Shown: positions 18,801-25,821, counted from the stretch's first letter. The stretch is 29,446 nt of DNA from Bryobacterales bacterium (GCA_003132865.1 PKYZ01000231.1:5547-34992); one strand, 5' to 3'. A program made the numbers and translations. The notes: generated by a model not told the origin, from the sequence alone.

Positions 18801-18975
18801 CCTGCAGCTCTTCGCCCAGGGCATCGTCCTCGATGGAGGTGAGGCTAACCAGGTGCTGCGGTTTCTCGCCGATCCGGGCACTGTTCACGCTGCGGCGGAC
18901 GTCGGTGACGACGTATCTTCGCTGCCGGACGACGGCGAGCTGTCCCTGCTCCGGAACCGATCGCAGAGCTTGCAT
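15847..18975 (-). CDS. drmD: DISARM SNF2-type helicase DrmD
   Basis: A 1042-aa SNF2-family ATPase, the second hallmark of class 1 DISARM. Motifs in order: Walker A ADDVGLGKTIESG (139-151), motif Ia VVCPSSLQIKWRDEM, DEAH (256-259), TATPHNG (293-299), then the C-terminal helicase half with IIFTEYRDTQKWL (520-532), LLATDAASEGIDLQ (578-591) and QRNGRIDRHGQ (611-621). The 330 C-terminal residues are helical and charged, with no recognisable domain. The ATG at 18975 lacks a good Shine-Dalgarno; the first residues (VVRQRRYVVTDVRR) already look family-like, so the start cannot be far off. It opens the canonical DISARM order and is preceded by 81 bp and the metalloprotease-like gene on the same strand. 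Confidence 0.92.
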   Translation of the reverse strand: MQALRSVPEQGQLAVVRQRRYVVTDVRRSVNSARIGEKPQHLVSLTSIEDDALGEELQVIWEIEPGARAFEKMELPEPKGFDEPAHLGAFLDAVRWGAASIADTRQLQSPFRSGIEIESYQLDPVVRAIQMPRVNLLIADDVGLGKTIESGMVVLELMLRHRANRILVVCPSSLQIKWRDEMLEKFGLDFAIVDSALIKRLRRERGLYANPWTHFPRLITSMDYLKREYPLRMFREAVAHDGARPGLRDFDILIVDEAHNVAPSGTGNFALDSQRTQALREIGKHFEHKLFLTATPHNGYKESFSALLELLDDQRFARSVAPDPAQLRAVMVRRLKSEIKNWDGSDKFPRRTLEHIPVDYTAEEQRIHALLTRYAQIRADGYRDNSERFATEFVLKLLKKRLFSSPQAFLNTLNRHRASLRKSARYEALTRSTGALARIFEQAEEDYSDDAEQQEAELEALEAAARAFRPPSAADTQILNDLAGWAERAAAQLDSKADKLVKWLKDVVRPNGQWNQERVIIFTEYRDTQKWLHDHLATRGFKEGDRLELLYGAQDTDDRERIKAAFQFDPKDSPIRILLATDAASEGIDLQRHCHRLIHYEIPWNPNRLEQRNGRIDRHGQRAPEVKVYHFVASGFREETEFAEGSGASLAADLEFLYRAAKKVQQIREDLGKVGPVIAEQVEEAMLGKRRRLDTARAERENEPVKRLLRFEQNIRELSRRHAEQLDETRRDLHLTPANIEAVVHIALDLARQPRLIPAALEGIPHAFAVPRFADPSWQPCLAGLIHPHTGLQRPITFDPEAAAGRDDIVLAHLNHRLVQRCLRLLRAEVWAPADRQKIRRVTVRTVPRAALRAPAVLAHARLTVVSSDSHRLHEEVIAAGGVIQEGRLERWNVTQTAEVLAAAGNAEPPDSMRQRLAALWPQLTRPLLAALEARGRDRTDSIRKQLADRAEDETDKITAILRELEAAIRTEIGRAPDQQLSLFTDAEREQEQRNRDFLAARLAELPAELARETEAIRRRYSDPQPRLFPVAVTFLVPEGLT

Positions 18976-19056
18976 TGATATACGCTTATCAGCTTACAGA
19001 GCGCTTTGCGCGGTGATGCATGGCTATGCTGCCGGCGTGGGGTCGAAAATGCGTAG

Positions 19057-20028
19057 TCAATCCGGTCCTCCGAGGAGCGTTTGGGCCTCCTCAAGCATGT
19101 GACCGAACAGCGCGACATCAACTCGGCCGACATGCCGGCTGCGTAGCATAGCCCAGCGAACTTGTTCCGGAGTGTTCTCCTTTATCCATGGTTCGTGAGC
19201 ATGATACGGAGGTGGCTGATGTTTAAGGAGTACCTCGAAAGCATCGCGAGCACCCGGAAATGTTGATTGCGCGCGTTCACAGACACGCCATGCGTAATAC
19301 TGGGCAAGTCCTTCCTTTACCTCGACCTCGCTGTCGGCAAAGTCGTAACAATTCCAGGTCCTTCCGTCGATATCGAATCCTGCGTGCGTGAAGGCGTGCG
19401 CGAGCTCGTGCGCGACAACCACGACCGTAAGGTCTTCGACGGCGACATTTATCGATCGAGCGATGAGGCCGATGACGGCCCAGTACAGCTCGATGTGAGG
19501 ATCACCGATTCGCCTCGGCCTGGGGACGTCGAATGTTGCCTGGTAGTGCTCGGGAAGCCGGTAAGTGTAGATCCCAAGTACATCCTCGTGGACGTTCAAG
19601 ATCCACTGAGTTAGGCTAAAGCCGTGTGTGTGTTCCAGGAGCTTGTTGGCGCTGTCCAGTACCGATTCGAGCGATGCCGCGGAATCCCTGACAAGGGCGT
19701 TTGCGCTGCGATCTGAAGCGAGGATCGCATAAAGCTTCAGTGTTTCGGCCCCACTACGTTGTAGCGTCTCCAGGGTGTGCCGCCAAGGAGCAATGAGCGC
19801 GGCTACCCGGTGCTGCTCTTCGATCTGGCGCTGGACAAGGGTCCGCGGCATTCCTTCCACCAGGCGAACGCGGACATTGACGACTTCTTCGGCATCTGGA
19901 CGTTTCAGCCGCAGGCCAGTCTCATTGCGGAGAGATTCACGAACGATCAGATTCGCGCGATCCCGGGTGTTATCGACTCGATCTTTGGTATCCTGCGGTA
20001 CCAATCGCAGAAGTTCGTCGAGGAGCAT
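19057..20028 (-). CDS. Putative zinc metalloprotease (HExxH), DISARM-adjacent
   Basis: A 323-aa protein with no family name I can assign. With numbering from the ATG at 20028, it holds VVVVAHELAHAFTHAGFDID (His207, Glu208, His211) and, 28 residues past the second His, VEVKEGLAQYYAWRVCE with Glu239: the two histidines, catalytic Glu and third-ligand Glu of a gluzincin-type zinc peptidase. The N-terminal 190 residues are mainly helical. No signal peptide or membrane span is visible, so it is probably cytoplasmic. The frame is open to 20154, but that start would run into the divergent promoter and HTH gene; the ATG at 20028 has GGGAT upstream. It points the same way as drmD, 81 bp away, and may be the first gene of a six-gene operon. 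It is not one of the standard DISARM proteins. A role in sensing or in cutting a regulator is inference. Confidence 0.75.
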   Translation of the reverse strand: MLLDELLRLVPQDTKDRVDNTRDRANLIVRESLRNETGLRLKRPDAEEVVNVRVRLVEGMPRTLVQRQIEEQHRVAALIAPWRHTLETLQRSGAETLKLYAILASDRSANALVRDSAASLESVLDSANKLLEHTHGFSLTQWILNVHEDVLGIYTYRLPEHYQATFDVPRPRRIGDPHIELYWAVIGLIARSINVAVEDLTVVVVAHELAHAFTHAGFDIDGRTWNCYDFADSEVEVKEGLAQYYAWRVCERAQSTFPGARDAFEVLLKHQPPPYHAHEPWIKENTPEQVRWAMLRSRHVGRVDVALFGHMLEEAQTLLGGPD

Positions 20029-20148
20029 TCTTATCCCGATTTCGGTGAGATCAATTGCGGCATGATGTTCCCCGTAAGGCGCTATGCAAACAATGCCTAT
20101 GTAAACACTGTAGACCCAAACACATGCAAAAGCCAACACTCTTTGAAG
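20029..20148. promoter_or_regulatory. Divergent intergenic region with direct repeats
   Basis: This 120-bp gap separates the metalloprotease-like gene (leftward) from the HTH regulator (rightward), so promoters for both should lie here. It contains CTATGCAAACAATG (20082-20095) and CTATGTAAACACTG (20097-20110), a 12-of-14 match with a 15-bp period, and another ATGCAAA at 20124-20130. It is more A/T-rich than its surroundings. Binding by the neighbouring XRE protein is inferred from position. Confidence 0.5.
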
Positions 20149-20412
20149 GTGCAAGAATTCCTATTGGCGCTAGGGCAGCGGGTACGGGAACTCCGTCTCA
20201 AGAAGCGGTGGTCGCAGGAGGCCTTTGCCGACATTGTGGGCGTTCACCGGACGTGGATGGGCGCCGTCGAACGGGGCGAGAGCAACCTGAGCTTTACGAA
20301 TTTGGTCCTGATATCGCGGGCGCTGGGGGTCACGCTGTCGCAATTGCTCTCCGGTTTGGAGAAAACGGCGGACACGCTGAAGGCACCGCCGAAGAATCCG
20401 GCGAAAAGCTGA
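20149..20412 (+). CDS. XRE-family regulator divergent from DISARM cluster
   Basis: An 87-aa, single-domain Cro/C1-type HTH protein: LGQRVRELRLKKRWSQEAFA, then DIVGVHRTWMGAVERGESNL and LVLISRALGVTLSQLL, followed by a short Lys/Pro-rich tail. Small XRE proteins of this type act as dimeric repressors or activators. The start is uncertain: GTG at 20149 or TTG at 20143 both begin just before the HTH, while in-frame ATGs at 20062 and 20065 would add an atypical leader. Divergent placement next to the metalloprotease-like gene and the DISARM operon makes it the natural candidate regulator of that cluster; this is inference from context. Confidence 0.85.
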   Translation: MQEFLLALGQRVRELRLKKRWSQEAFADIVGVHRTWMGAVERGESNLSFTNLVLISRALGVTLSQLLSGLEKTADTLKAPPKNPAKS

Positions 20413-20929
20413 AGCCAGTGATATTTCCATTGGGCGCGCCCTGCCGCATGGCCGGATCGCCTCGGCAGCAGCCGGCCGCGGGCCGAACCTCCAGCTACTT
20501 GCTGTCCCGAAACCTTTACCTTTCGGGACAGCGCTCGAAAACGCGCTTATCAATAGAAAGGAAAGGCCTTAGACCCTCAGCAATACCCTTTTGGGACACC
20601 ATGCCCCGCCGGGTCCCCGATGGCACTCCGATCCGCGTCATTTCCGGCGTGCCACCACCATTGCCCAGCGAGGCGCGCGATCGCGCGGCGCCGCGCCGCC
20701 CGTCTTCATGAGCCCAGCGGCCTGGCGCACGCCCCGGGATCGCCGCGCCAGCAGCCGCCGGACGCGATGTGGCCGGGGAGCGGGGCCTAGGCCTAGGTGC
20801 TCGTCGTGCAGTGCTGGCGCGGTCGCACACGCAGGGCGGGCTAGATTCACGGGAATGCTGGAGACGCGCACCTGGGTGAATTAAGCGCCCCGCGCGCCGT
20901 AGTCTGCCCGGCGTGCTCCACTAGAGATC
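20413..20929. other. Intergenic region, no gene seen
   Basis: About 500 bp without a convincing gene. It holds a perfect 12-bp inverted repeat (separate entry) and a 12-bp palindrome CCTAGGCCTAGG at 20786-20797. Open frames here have no recognisable content. It is the likeliest zone for the boundary between the defence cluster and ordinary chromosome genes, but no attachment-like repeat was found. Confidence 0.5.
20501..20532. repeat. Perfect 12-bp inverted repeat
   Basis: GCTGTCCCGAAA, an 8-base loop CCTTTACC, then TTTCGGGACAGC. It lies 88 bp past the stop of the XRE gene. There is no T-tract on either strand, so it is a poor intrinsic terminator. It might be an operator, an mRNA end-protecting hairpin or a mobile-element end. 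Confidence 0.6.
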
Positions 20930-21295
20930 ATGAACATTCAACAACTGTTGCAGGGCTTGGCCGAGCGCGTCTCGGCCAGCGCGTCCGTGGCGAACGTCTA
21001 CGGCGATCCAGTGGTGGTAGGCAGTCGCACCTTGATCCCGGCCGCCCAAGTCCGTTACGCCTTCGGCGGCGGTGGCGGCAAAAAGGACGAGAGTGAGGGC
21101 GGCGGCGGGGGTGGTGGCCGCGTTTCCGCTCGACCGTGCGGCGCACTCGAAGTCACGCCCGAGGGCGCACGCTTCATTCCTTTCGACGACCGGCAAAGGA
21201 TGGGGGCTGCGCTGGCACTTGGGTTTGTGCTCGGAGCCGCGGCGGTGGCGCTGACGGGGACGCGGCGGATCGAGATAGTCAAGCGGGCGGAATGA
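20930..21295 (+). CDS. GerW/YtfJ-family protein
   Basis: A 121-aa protein of the GerW (sporulation protein YtfJ) family. It begins MNIQQLLQGLAERVSASASV, followed by VYGDPVVVGSRTLIPAAQVR, a glycine-rich loop at 46-63 and SARPCGALEVTPEGARFIPF, all family hallmarks. Residues about 92-110 (GAALALGFVLGAAAVAL) form a C-terminal membrane helix. The family name comes from Bacillus spore germination, but members occur widely in non-sporulating bacteria where the role is unknown. ATG start; a weak AGAGA lies upstream. It is an ordinary chromosomal gene and appears complete. Confidence 0.88.
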   Translation: MNIQQLLQGLAERVSASASVANVYGDPVVVGSRTLIPAAQVRYAFGGGGGKKDESEGGGGGGGRVSARPCGALEVTPEGARFIPFDDRQRMGAALALGFVLGAAAVALTGTRRIEIVKRAE

Positions 21296-21329
21296 AATGA
21301 AAGCGCCGCGCCAGCAACCCGCGGGACAC

Positions 21330-21530
21330 GCTGCGCCTCGTGATGATGGCGCGGTGCAGCCCCGCGGCGGTGGTGATGTCCGGCGTGTTCAGGAGCGCCT
21401 GCGCCTGCCAGAGGATGCGCCAGTTGCCGGACCTGACGCGGATCGACTCCGCGCCCTTCCCGCGGGCGATGGCGGCGGGCAATTCCGGCGCCCGCAGGCC
21501 GTTGTCCGTCGCCCGACCGCCGGCTGGCGG
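21330..21530 (-). pseudogene. Relic of a XerC/D-like recombinase
   Basis: Read on the minus strand, this stretch gives ATDNGLRAPELPAAIARGKG, then a stretch ending QAQALLNTPDITTA and HRAIIT. That matches the join between N-terminal and catalytic domains of a tyrosine recombinase family with pattern DNGLxAPELAxxIARxKG...QAxxLLNxPD...RDRAIIAVLL. The catalytic Arg, His and Tyr are absent, and the frame continues into unrelated sequence, so it is a fragment. Related fragments lie at 24843-24960 and 25225-25362. Confidence 0.6.
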
Positions 21531-21907
21531 ATGGCGGGCATGCGGATGATGATCGACGACGACCTGAGACTGCGGGCATTTGGGTTGCAAGTCCTCGGCT
21601 GGGACCTGTGCGCGGTTGCGACGCGCAGCACCGGACCGAAGACTTGCACTAGGACTTGTCGGTACCTATTTCCGTGGACGGCGTTCGCGGGAGGAGTCCC
21701 AGTGGACGGCTGGCGGGCTGAAACTTCCCAGATCGCGACTCTTGGGCCTGCCACCAAAATCTGAGCAGTTTCCGAGTAGCGCGTGATCCAGGACTAACCG
21801 CCACGGATGTGCGATGGGGATTTTCCGCCAGGAATCCAGACCAAACGGCCCACGGGACGCTTAGCGTATACTTTTAGTGCACTTGAATCTTTAGGAACGA
21901 AGTCAAC
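21531..21907. other. Leader region of the kinase gene
   Basis: No gene is supported here. The last 60 bp are more A/T-rich (GCGTATACTTTTAGTGCACT) and could hold the kinase promoter; TATACT around 21866 resembles a -10 box, but no matching -35 box was firmly identified. Confidence 0.35.
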
Positions 21908-24490
21908 GTGTCCGCTGAAGAACACCCGGACCCTAATGTCGCCTCTGGCCCCGAGGAAGGCGGCACGGCCGTCACGCGACCCGTGGACCCCGCTGAAACC
22001 GCAGGGCCCCTGATCGGCCGTTATCACATCCTTCAGAAAATCGGAGAAGGCGGCATGGGCGAGGTCTGGCTGGCCGAACAAAGGGAGCCGGTACGCCGCC
22101 GCGTGGCGCTTAAGCTGATCAAAGCCGGGATGAATACCCGCGAAGTGATCGCCCGCTTCGAGTCCGAACGCCAGGCTCTGGCCCTGATGGACCACCCCGC
22201 CATCGCTAAAGTGTTCGACGCCGGCTCCACTCCCCAGGGCACGCCGTACTTCGTGATGGAGTACGTCGCGGGTGTTCCGATCACAACCTATTGCGACAAT
22301 CACAGGCTCAACACGCGCGAACGGCTGGAACTCTTCATGCGCGTCTGCGAAGGGGTCCAGCATGCGCATCAGAAAGCCATCATCCACCGCGACCTGAAAC
22401 CTTCGAACATTCTGGTCACCGAGGTGGATGGCCGGGCGGCGCCGAAGATTATCGATTTCGGCGTAGCCAAGGCGCTCACCCACAAGCTGACCGCGGACAC
22501 TATGTTCACGCGCGTGGGAGCGCTCGTCGGAACTCCGGAGTATATGAGCCCGGAACAGGCCCTCTCGTCGGGTGAGGATATTGACACGCGCACCGATGTC
22601 TACTCGCTCGGCATCCTGCTTTACGAGTTGCTGGTGGGTGTGCCACCCCTCGATCTGCGCAAAATCGCTGTGGACGAATTCCTGCGGAGGTTGCGCGAGG
22701 ACGACGCGCCGAAGCCAAGCACCAAGATCCGCACGCAGGACCCGGCCACCTCGACGGCTCTGGCTCAAAAGCGCCGGACGGAGCCGCAGGCACTCTCCAG
22801 GCAGATTCGCGGCGACCTGGACTCGATCGCTCTGAAGGCTCTGGAAAAAGATCGGTCGCGTCGCTATGGTTCTCCTTCTGAATTCGCCGCGGATATTGGG
22901 CGGTACCTGAAGAACGAGCCGGTTGCCGCGGTCGCGCCTTCCGTTGCTTACCGCGCCCGCAAGTTCGCGCGCCGCTATCGCGGCCCTCTGGTGACCGCCT
23001 GCGCCTTCTTTTTGGTGCTCATCCTGGCAGCCGGCGTCAGCATCTGGCAGGGTGTACGGGCGACGAAGCAGCGTGACCGTGCGGATGCGGAGGCCGCCGT
23101 GTCCAGGGCCGTCAACCAGTTCTTGCAGGCAGACCTGCTGTCGCAAGCCAATCCGGACGTGGAGAAACCCGATCCGGATATCAAGGTGCGGGTGCTGCTG
23201 GATCGGGCCGCGGCGCAGGTGGGGAAAAGGTTTGCGAGCCAGCCGCTGGTCGAATCCGCGATTCGTCGGACCATCGCCAATACCTATCGGCATCTTGGGC
23301 TCGGGACTGAAGCCGAGCGGCAAATGCGCCGGGCGTATGAACTGAGCCGGGTTCACCGCGGCGCCGGCGATTTGGAAACCGCCGAGATTCTGCAGGAGCT
23401 CAGCTACATCGTTACCGATCAAGGGAGGTACGCCGAGGCTCTGGACATGATGAAGACGGTCTTCGATGTCGAATCCCGCAAGCTGGCTCCGGAAGATCCA
23501 CGCATCGCGCACGCCATGCAGGACCTCGGTCTGGACCATCTCAACATGCTTCACTACGCGCAGGCCGAGCCCCTCCTTAAGAAGGCCCTCGAGTTCCAGA
23601 TCCACCGCCTTGGCTATGATGACCTTCAAACGCTGTATACCATCGAGACCCTCGCCGCTCTGTACATTTACCAGGCGAAATATGCCGAGGCCGACGCCCT
23701 GCTTACCAAGGCGCTGGAAAGCTGCCGTCGCGTCTATGGCCCGGACCACCCTCACACGCAGCGCGAGACGTTCGGTCTGGTGCGGGTCCTGTTCGGAGAA
23801 GGTAAATACCCTCAGGCCGAAAAAGTGTGCGCTGAGGGACTCACCGTGATGCAGCGGGTGAAAGGCCCCCGGCATCCGGACACTTTAATGACCGCGCGGC
23901 TACTCGGCCAAATCTACACGGAAGAAGGCAAGTCCGCCCAGGCGGCGTCTTTGCTGGAGAAGACTGCGCAAGATTTTAGCGAGACCCTTGGGCCTGCACA
24001 TTGGCGCTCGCTATCCGCGCAGGTCGCGCTCGGATGGGCTTACGACTCACAGGGAGACCTGTCGCGCGCCGAGCAGGTCTGGCAAGGCGCGCTCCAGGGC
24101 TATCGCCACCTGGGCGCCGACGAGGAATCCGACGCTGCCAATGTTGGCGAACTTCTCGGCCAGAACCTGACCAAGCAGCGCAAATTCGAGGAGGCGGAAC
24201 CTCTATTGCGCCAGGCTCTAGCGTTCCGGGAAAAGACGGACGCGAATGGTTGGGAACGCTTCCGCGCACAGGCTTTTCTGGGAGCAGCCTTGGCCGGCCA
24301 ACGACGGTTCTCCGAAGCCGAGCCTTTGCTGGTGAGTGGCTACAAGGGCTTGAAGCAACACGCCGCACAGATGCCCGCCAATCAGATCAGGTGGGTGCGC
24401 TCATCCGGGGATCAGATTGTCGCTTTGTACGTGCAGTGGTCCAAGCCTTCAAAGGCGACCGAGTGGCGGGCCAAGGTCGATGCACAGTGA
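21908..24490 (+). CDS. Membrane Ser/Thr protein kinase with TPR repeats
   Basis: An 860-aa bacterial Hanks-type kinase. The kinase domain spans about 38-340: glycine loop IGEGGMGEVWLAEQ (45-58), ATP lysine Lys69 (VALKLIK), catalytic loop IIHRDLKPSNILV (158-170, Asp162), DFG at 183-185, and GTPEYMSPEQA (208-218). A single membrane helix lies at about 358-378 (LVTACAFFLVLILAAGVSIW), placing the kinase in the cytoplasm and the rest outside it. Residues about 490-820 are seven or eight TPR units of the 42-residue kinesin-light-chain-like kind (for example YAQAEPLLKKALEFQ, YAEADALLTKALESC), presumably binding peptides or proteins. The start is GTG with AGGA about 12 bases upstream. This architecture is frequent in Acidobacteriota and Planctomycetota. 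The active site looks intact; substrate unknown. Confidence 0.92.
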   Translation: MSAEEHPDPNVASGPEEGGTAVTRPVDPAETAGPLIGRYHILQKIGEGGMGEVWLAEQREPVRRRVALKLIKAGMNTREVIARFESERQALALMDHPAIAKVFDAGSTPQGTPYFVMEYVAGVPITTYCDNHRLNTRERLELFMRVCEGVQHAHQKAIIHRDLKPSNILVTEVDGRAAPKIIDFGVAKALTHKLTADTMFTRVGALVGTPEYMSPEQALSSGEDIDTRTDVYSLGILLYELLVGVPPLDLRKIAVDEFLRRLREDDAPKPSTKIRTQDPATSTALAQKRRTEPQALSRQIRGDLDSIALKALEKDRSRRYGSPSEFAADIGRYLKNEPVAAVAPSVAYRARKFARRYRGPLVTACAFFLVLILAAGVSIWQGVRATKQRDRADAEAAVSRAVNQFLQADLLSQANPDVEKPDPDIKVRVLLDRAAAQVGKRFASQPLVESAIRRTIANTYRHLGLGTEAERQMRRAYELSRVHRGAGDLETAEILQELSYIVTDQGRYAEALDMMKTVFDVESRKLAPEDPRIAHAMQDLGLDHLNMLHYAQAEPLLKKALEFQIHRLGYDDLQTLYTIETLAALYIYQAKYAEADALLTKALESCRRVYGPDHPHTQRETFGLVRVLFGEGKYPQAEKVCAEGLTVMQRVKGPRHPDTLMTARLLGQIYTEEGKSAQAASLLEKTAQDFSETLGPAHWRSLSAQVALGWAYDSQGDLSRAEQVWQGALQGYRHLGADEESDAANVGELLGQNLTKQRKFEEAEPLLRQALAFREKTDANGWERFRAQAFLGAALAGQRRFSEAEPLLVSGYKGLKQHAAQMPANQIRWVRSSGDQIVALYVQWSKPSKATEWRAKVDAQ

Positions 24491-24687
24491 GGCACAAGCG
24501 ACTTGAGTCAGAATCCACTGCCAGCCACACAAATCTCATCGATACAGGTATGTCCCTCACCATCATAGGGCAGAAGCTGCTAGCCCAAGATCCGCGTGCC
24601 TGCCGGATCAGGCTTCTGTCCGGTTGGTCGGCCACTCGGACAAAGCTCGCATGCCACTCCAGTCGATCGCGTCCGGTTCAAACGGTT
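24491..24687. other. Intergenic stretch after the kinase
   Basis: No gene or clear terminator hairpin was seen. It leads into the relic repeats. Confidence 0.35.
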
Positions 24688-24960
24688 CGCCCGCACTCGG
24701 GCGGTGGCTGTCCCACCGCCACCCCCGCCGCGCCGAGAACCCGCAAGGCGCGCGAGGAAGGGCCGACAACTTCGGCGCATCCGCGCGCCGTGCGGCGGCC
24801 GTCGCCTCCGGCGTAAATCCGCCCGAACAGCGCCCATCGTGAGCGCCGCCACCGCGGGCCGGCGTACCCTTGGTGGTCGTGATGTCCGCGGGGGTTCGGG
24901 AGCGTTTGTGCCTGCCGGCCGCCGGTTCCGGCGCCAGCAGCGCGTTGTCCGTCGTCGCGA
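24688..24960. repeat. Composite relic repeat, copy A
   Basis: This copy begins with a hairpin (CGCCCG, 4-base loop, CGGGCG at 24688-24703) and continues with a conserved block to about 24857, which includes CCGCCGCGCCGAGAACCC, GGCGTAAATCCGCCCGAAC and GAGCGCCGCCACCGCGG. It ends in a truncated recombinase fragment. The same order of parts recurs at 25037-25345. Confidence 0.65.
24843..24960 (-). pseudogene. Truncated XerC/D-like recombinase fragment A
   Basis: The minus strand reads TTDNALLAPEPAAGR followed by CGNADITTTKG-like sequence (PADITTTKG) in a shifted frame, matching the DNGLxAPE and LLNxPDITTxKG segments of the recombinase relic at 21330-21530. The following RDRAIIAVLLGC segment is deleted. 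Non-functional. Confidence 0.5.
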
Positions 24961-25036
24961 CCGCCAGGGGGCGGATGGGGATCTGCGTGCGAGCGTGACC
25001 CGTTCCCTGTCGGCGCAAGCCTTTCAGCCCTGTTTT

Positions 25037-25345
25037 CGCCCGAGCTTGACGCACTCGGGCGGACGGCACCACCCGCCACGCTCCGCCGCGCCGAGAACCC
25101 ACAGGGCGCGCGAGGAAACACGGTCCGAGATCGCAGGCACTACGCCGACAGCCCCGGCGGATTCGAACGCCGTGCGGCGACCGTCGCCTTCGGCGTGAAT
25201 CCGCCCGAACAACGCCCATCGGTGAGCGCCGCCACCGCGGAAGGGCGCAGGGCGCAGCCGAGCAGCACGGCGATGATGGCGCGGGCGCGCCGCCCCTGGG
25301 TGGCGGAGATGTCCGGCGCGTTCGGGAGCGCCTGCCTTAGAAGGG
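25037..25345. repeat. Composite relic repeat, copy B
   Basis: Second copy of the repeat. It has a longer terminal hairpin (CGCCCGAG, 9-base loop, CTCGGGCG at 25037-25061), the same conserved block to about 25240 with some 25 bp of insertion relative to copy A, then the recombinase fragment. Both copies have the same orientation, about 350 bp apart start to start. Confidence 0.65.
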
Positions 25346-25362
25346 TGCGCCACCTGCCCGTG
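25225..25362 (-). pseudogene. Truncated XerC/D-like recombinase fragment B
   Basis: The minus strand reads LLRQALPNAPDISATQGRR, then ARAIIAVLLGCALRPSAVAALT, closely following the tyrosine recombinase pattern around the first catalytic arginine (LLGCGLRRSELAALT). In the family the catalytic Arg lies in GLRRSE; here the sequence is ALRPSA, so the site is altered as well as truncated. Everything after AALT is replaced by the conserved repeat block. Non-functional. Confidence 0.6.
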
Positions 25363-25608
25363 GGCCTTCGCAAACAATTCGGACAACGCTTGCTGTCGAT
25401 CCGGCAGCAGCGGCGACTCACGCAGGAACAGTTTGCAGAACTTGTGGGCATCTCGGTGGACTTTCTGAGCTTGATCGAACGCGGGGTCAACGCACCTTCG
25501 TTTGAAACGCTGGAATTGTTGGCGAAAGGGCTGGACATGCCCGTAGCTCATCTCTTCATGTTCGGCGAGGCCCGAGTGCGGCGCCGCATACGGCGCTTGG
25601 CGGGATAG
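25360..25608 (+). CDS. XRE-family helix-turn-helix regulator
   Basis: An 82-aa Cro/C1-type HTH protein: FGQRLLSIRQQRRLTQEQFA, ELVGISVDFLSLIERGVNAP, then LELLAKGLDMPVAHLFMFGE, with a short basic tail. The start is uncertain: GTG at 25360 or GTG at 25345. AGAAGG at 25339-25344 would be too close to the second and somewhat far from the first. The gene begins exactly where the relic repeat copy B ends, so its original promoter may have been replaced by the repeat. The domain looks intact. Its target is unknown; neighbours offer no obvious operon partner. Confidence 0.82.
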   Translation: MGLRKQFGQRLLSIRQQRRLTQEQFAELVGISVDFLSLIERGVNAPSFETLELLAKGLDMPVAHLFMFGEARVRRRIRRLAG

Positions 25609-25821
25609 GCAACGAACCTTACGGCTCAACCCGTCAATTCACTTCGCCGATCAAAGTGCGGGCGAAGCGCAGGTAGCTAGCGATAATAGTAGCAACGTCC
25701 GGCCGGTGCCGCTGCGGATCACACAAGAGATCGTGAGAGGCGGTCGCGGCTCAGCGGCCTGCTGATTCCGCGCGCCTGTGCTAAGATTGGCCGCATCGAC
25801 GTTCATTTCGGTGGAGGGACC
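25609..25821. promoter_or_regulatory. Upstream region of the PSD1 gene
   Basis: A 213-bp gap without a gene. The strong ribosome site GGTGGAGGGACC lies directly before the GTG at 25822. Promoter boxes were not identified with confidence. Confidence 0.4.

Noticed and set aside
20029..20154. N-terminal extension of the metalloprotease-like protein (with a hydrophobic stretch that could pass for a signal)
   Set aside because: It would run through the divergent promoter into the XRE start; the ATG at 20028 fits better. Not fully excluded.
21794..23875. Long minus-strand open frame (693 codons) opposite the kinase gene
   Set aside because: It is the antisense shadow of a clearly conserved kinase/TPR gene in high-GC DNA and has no recognisable domain.
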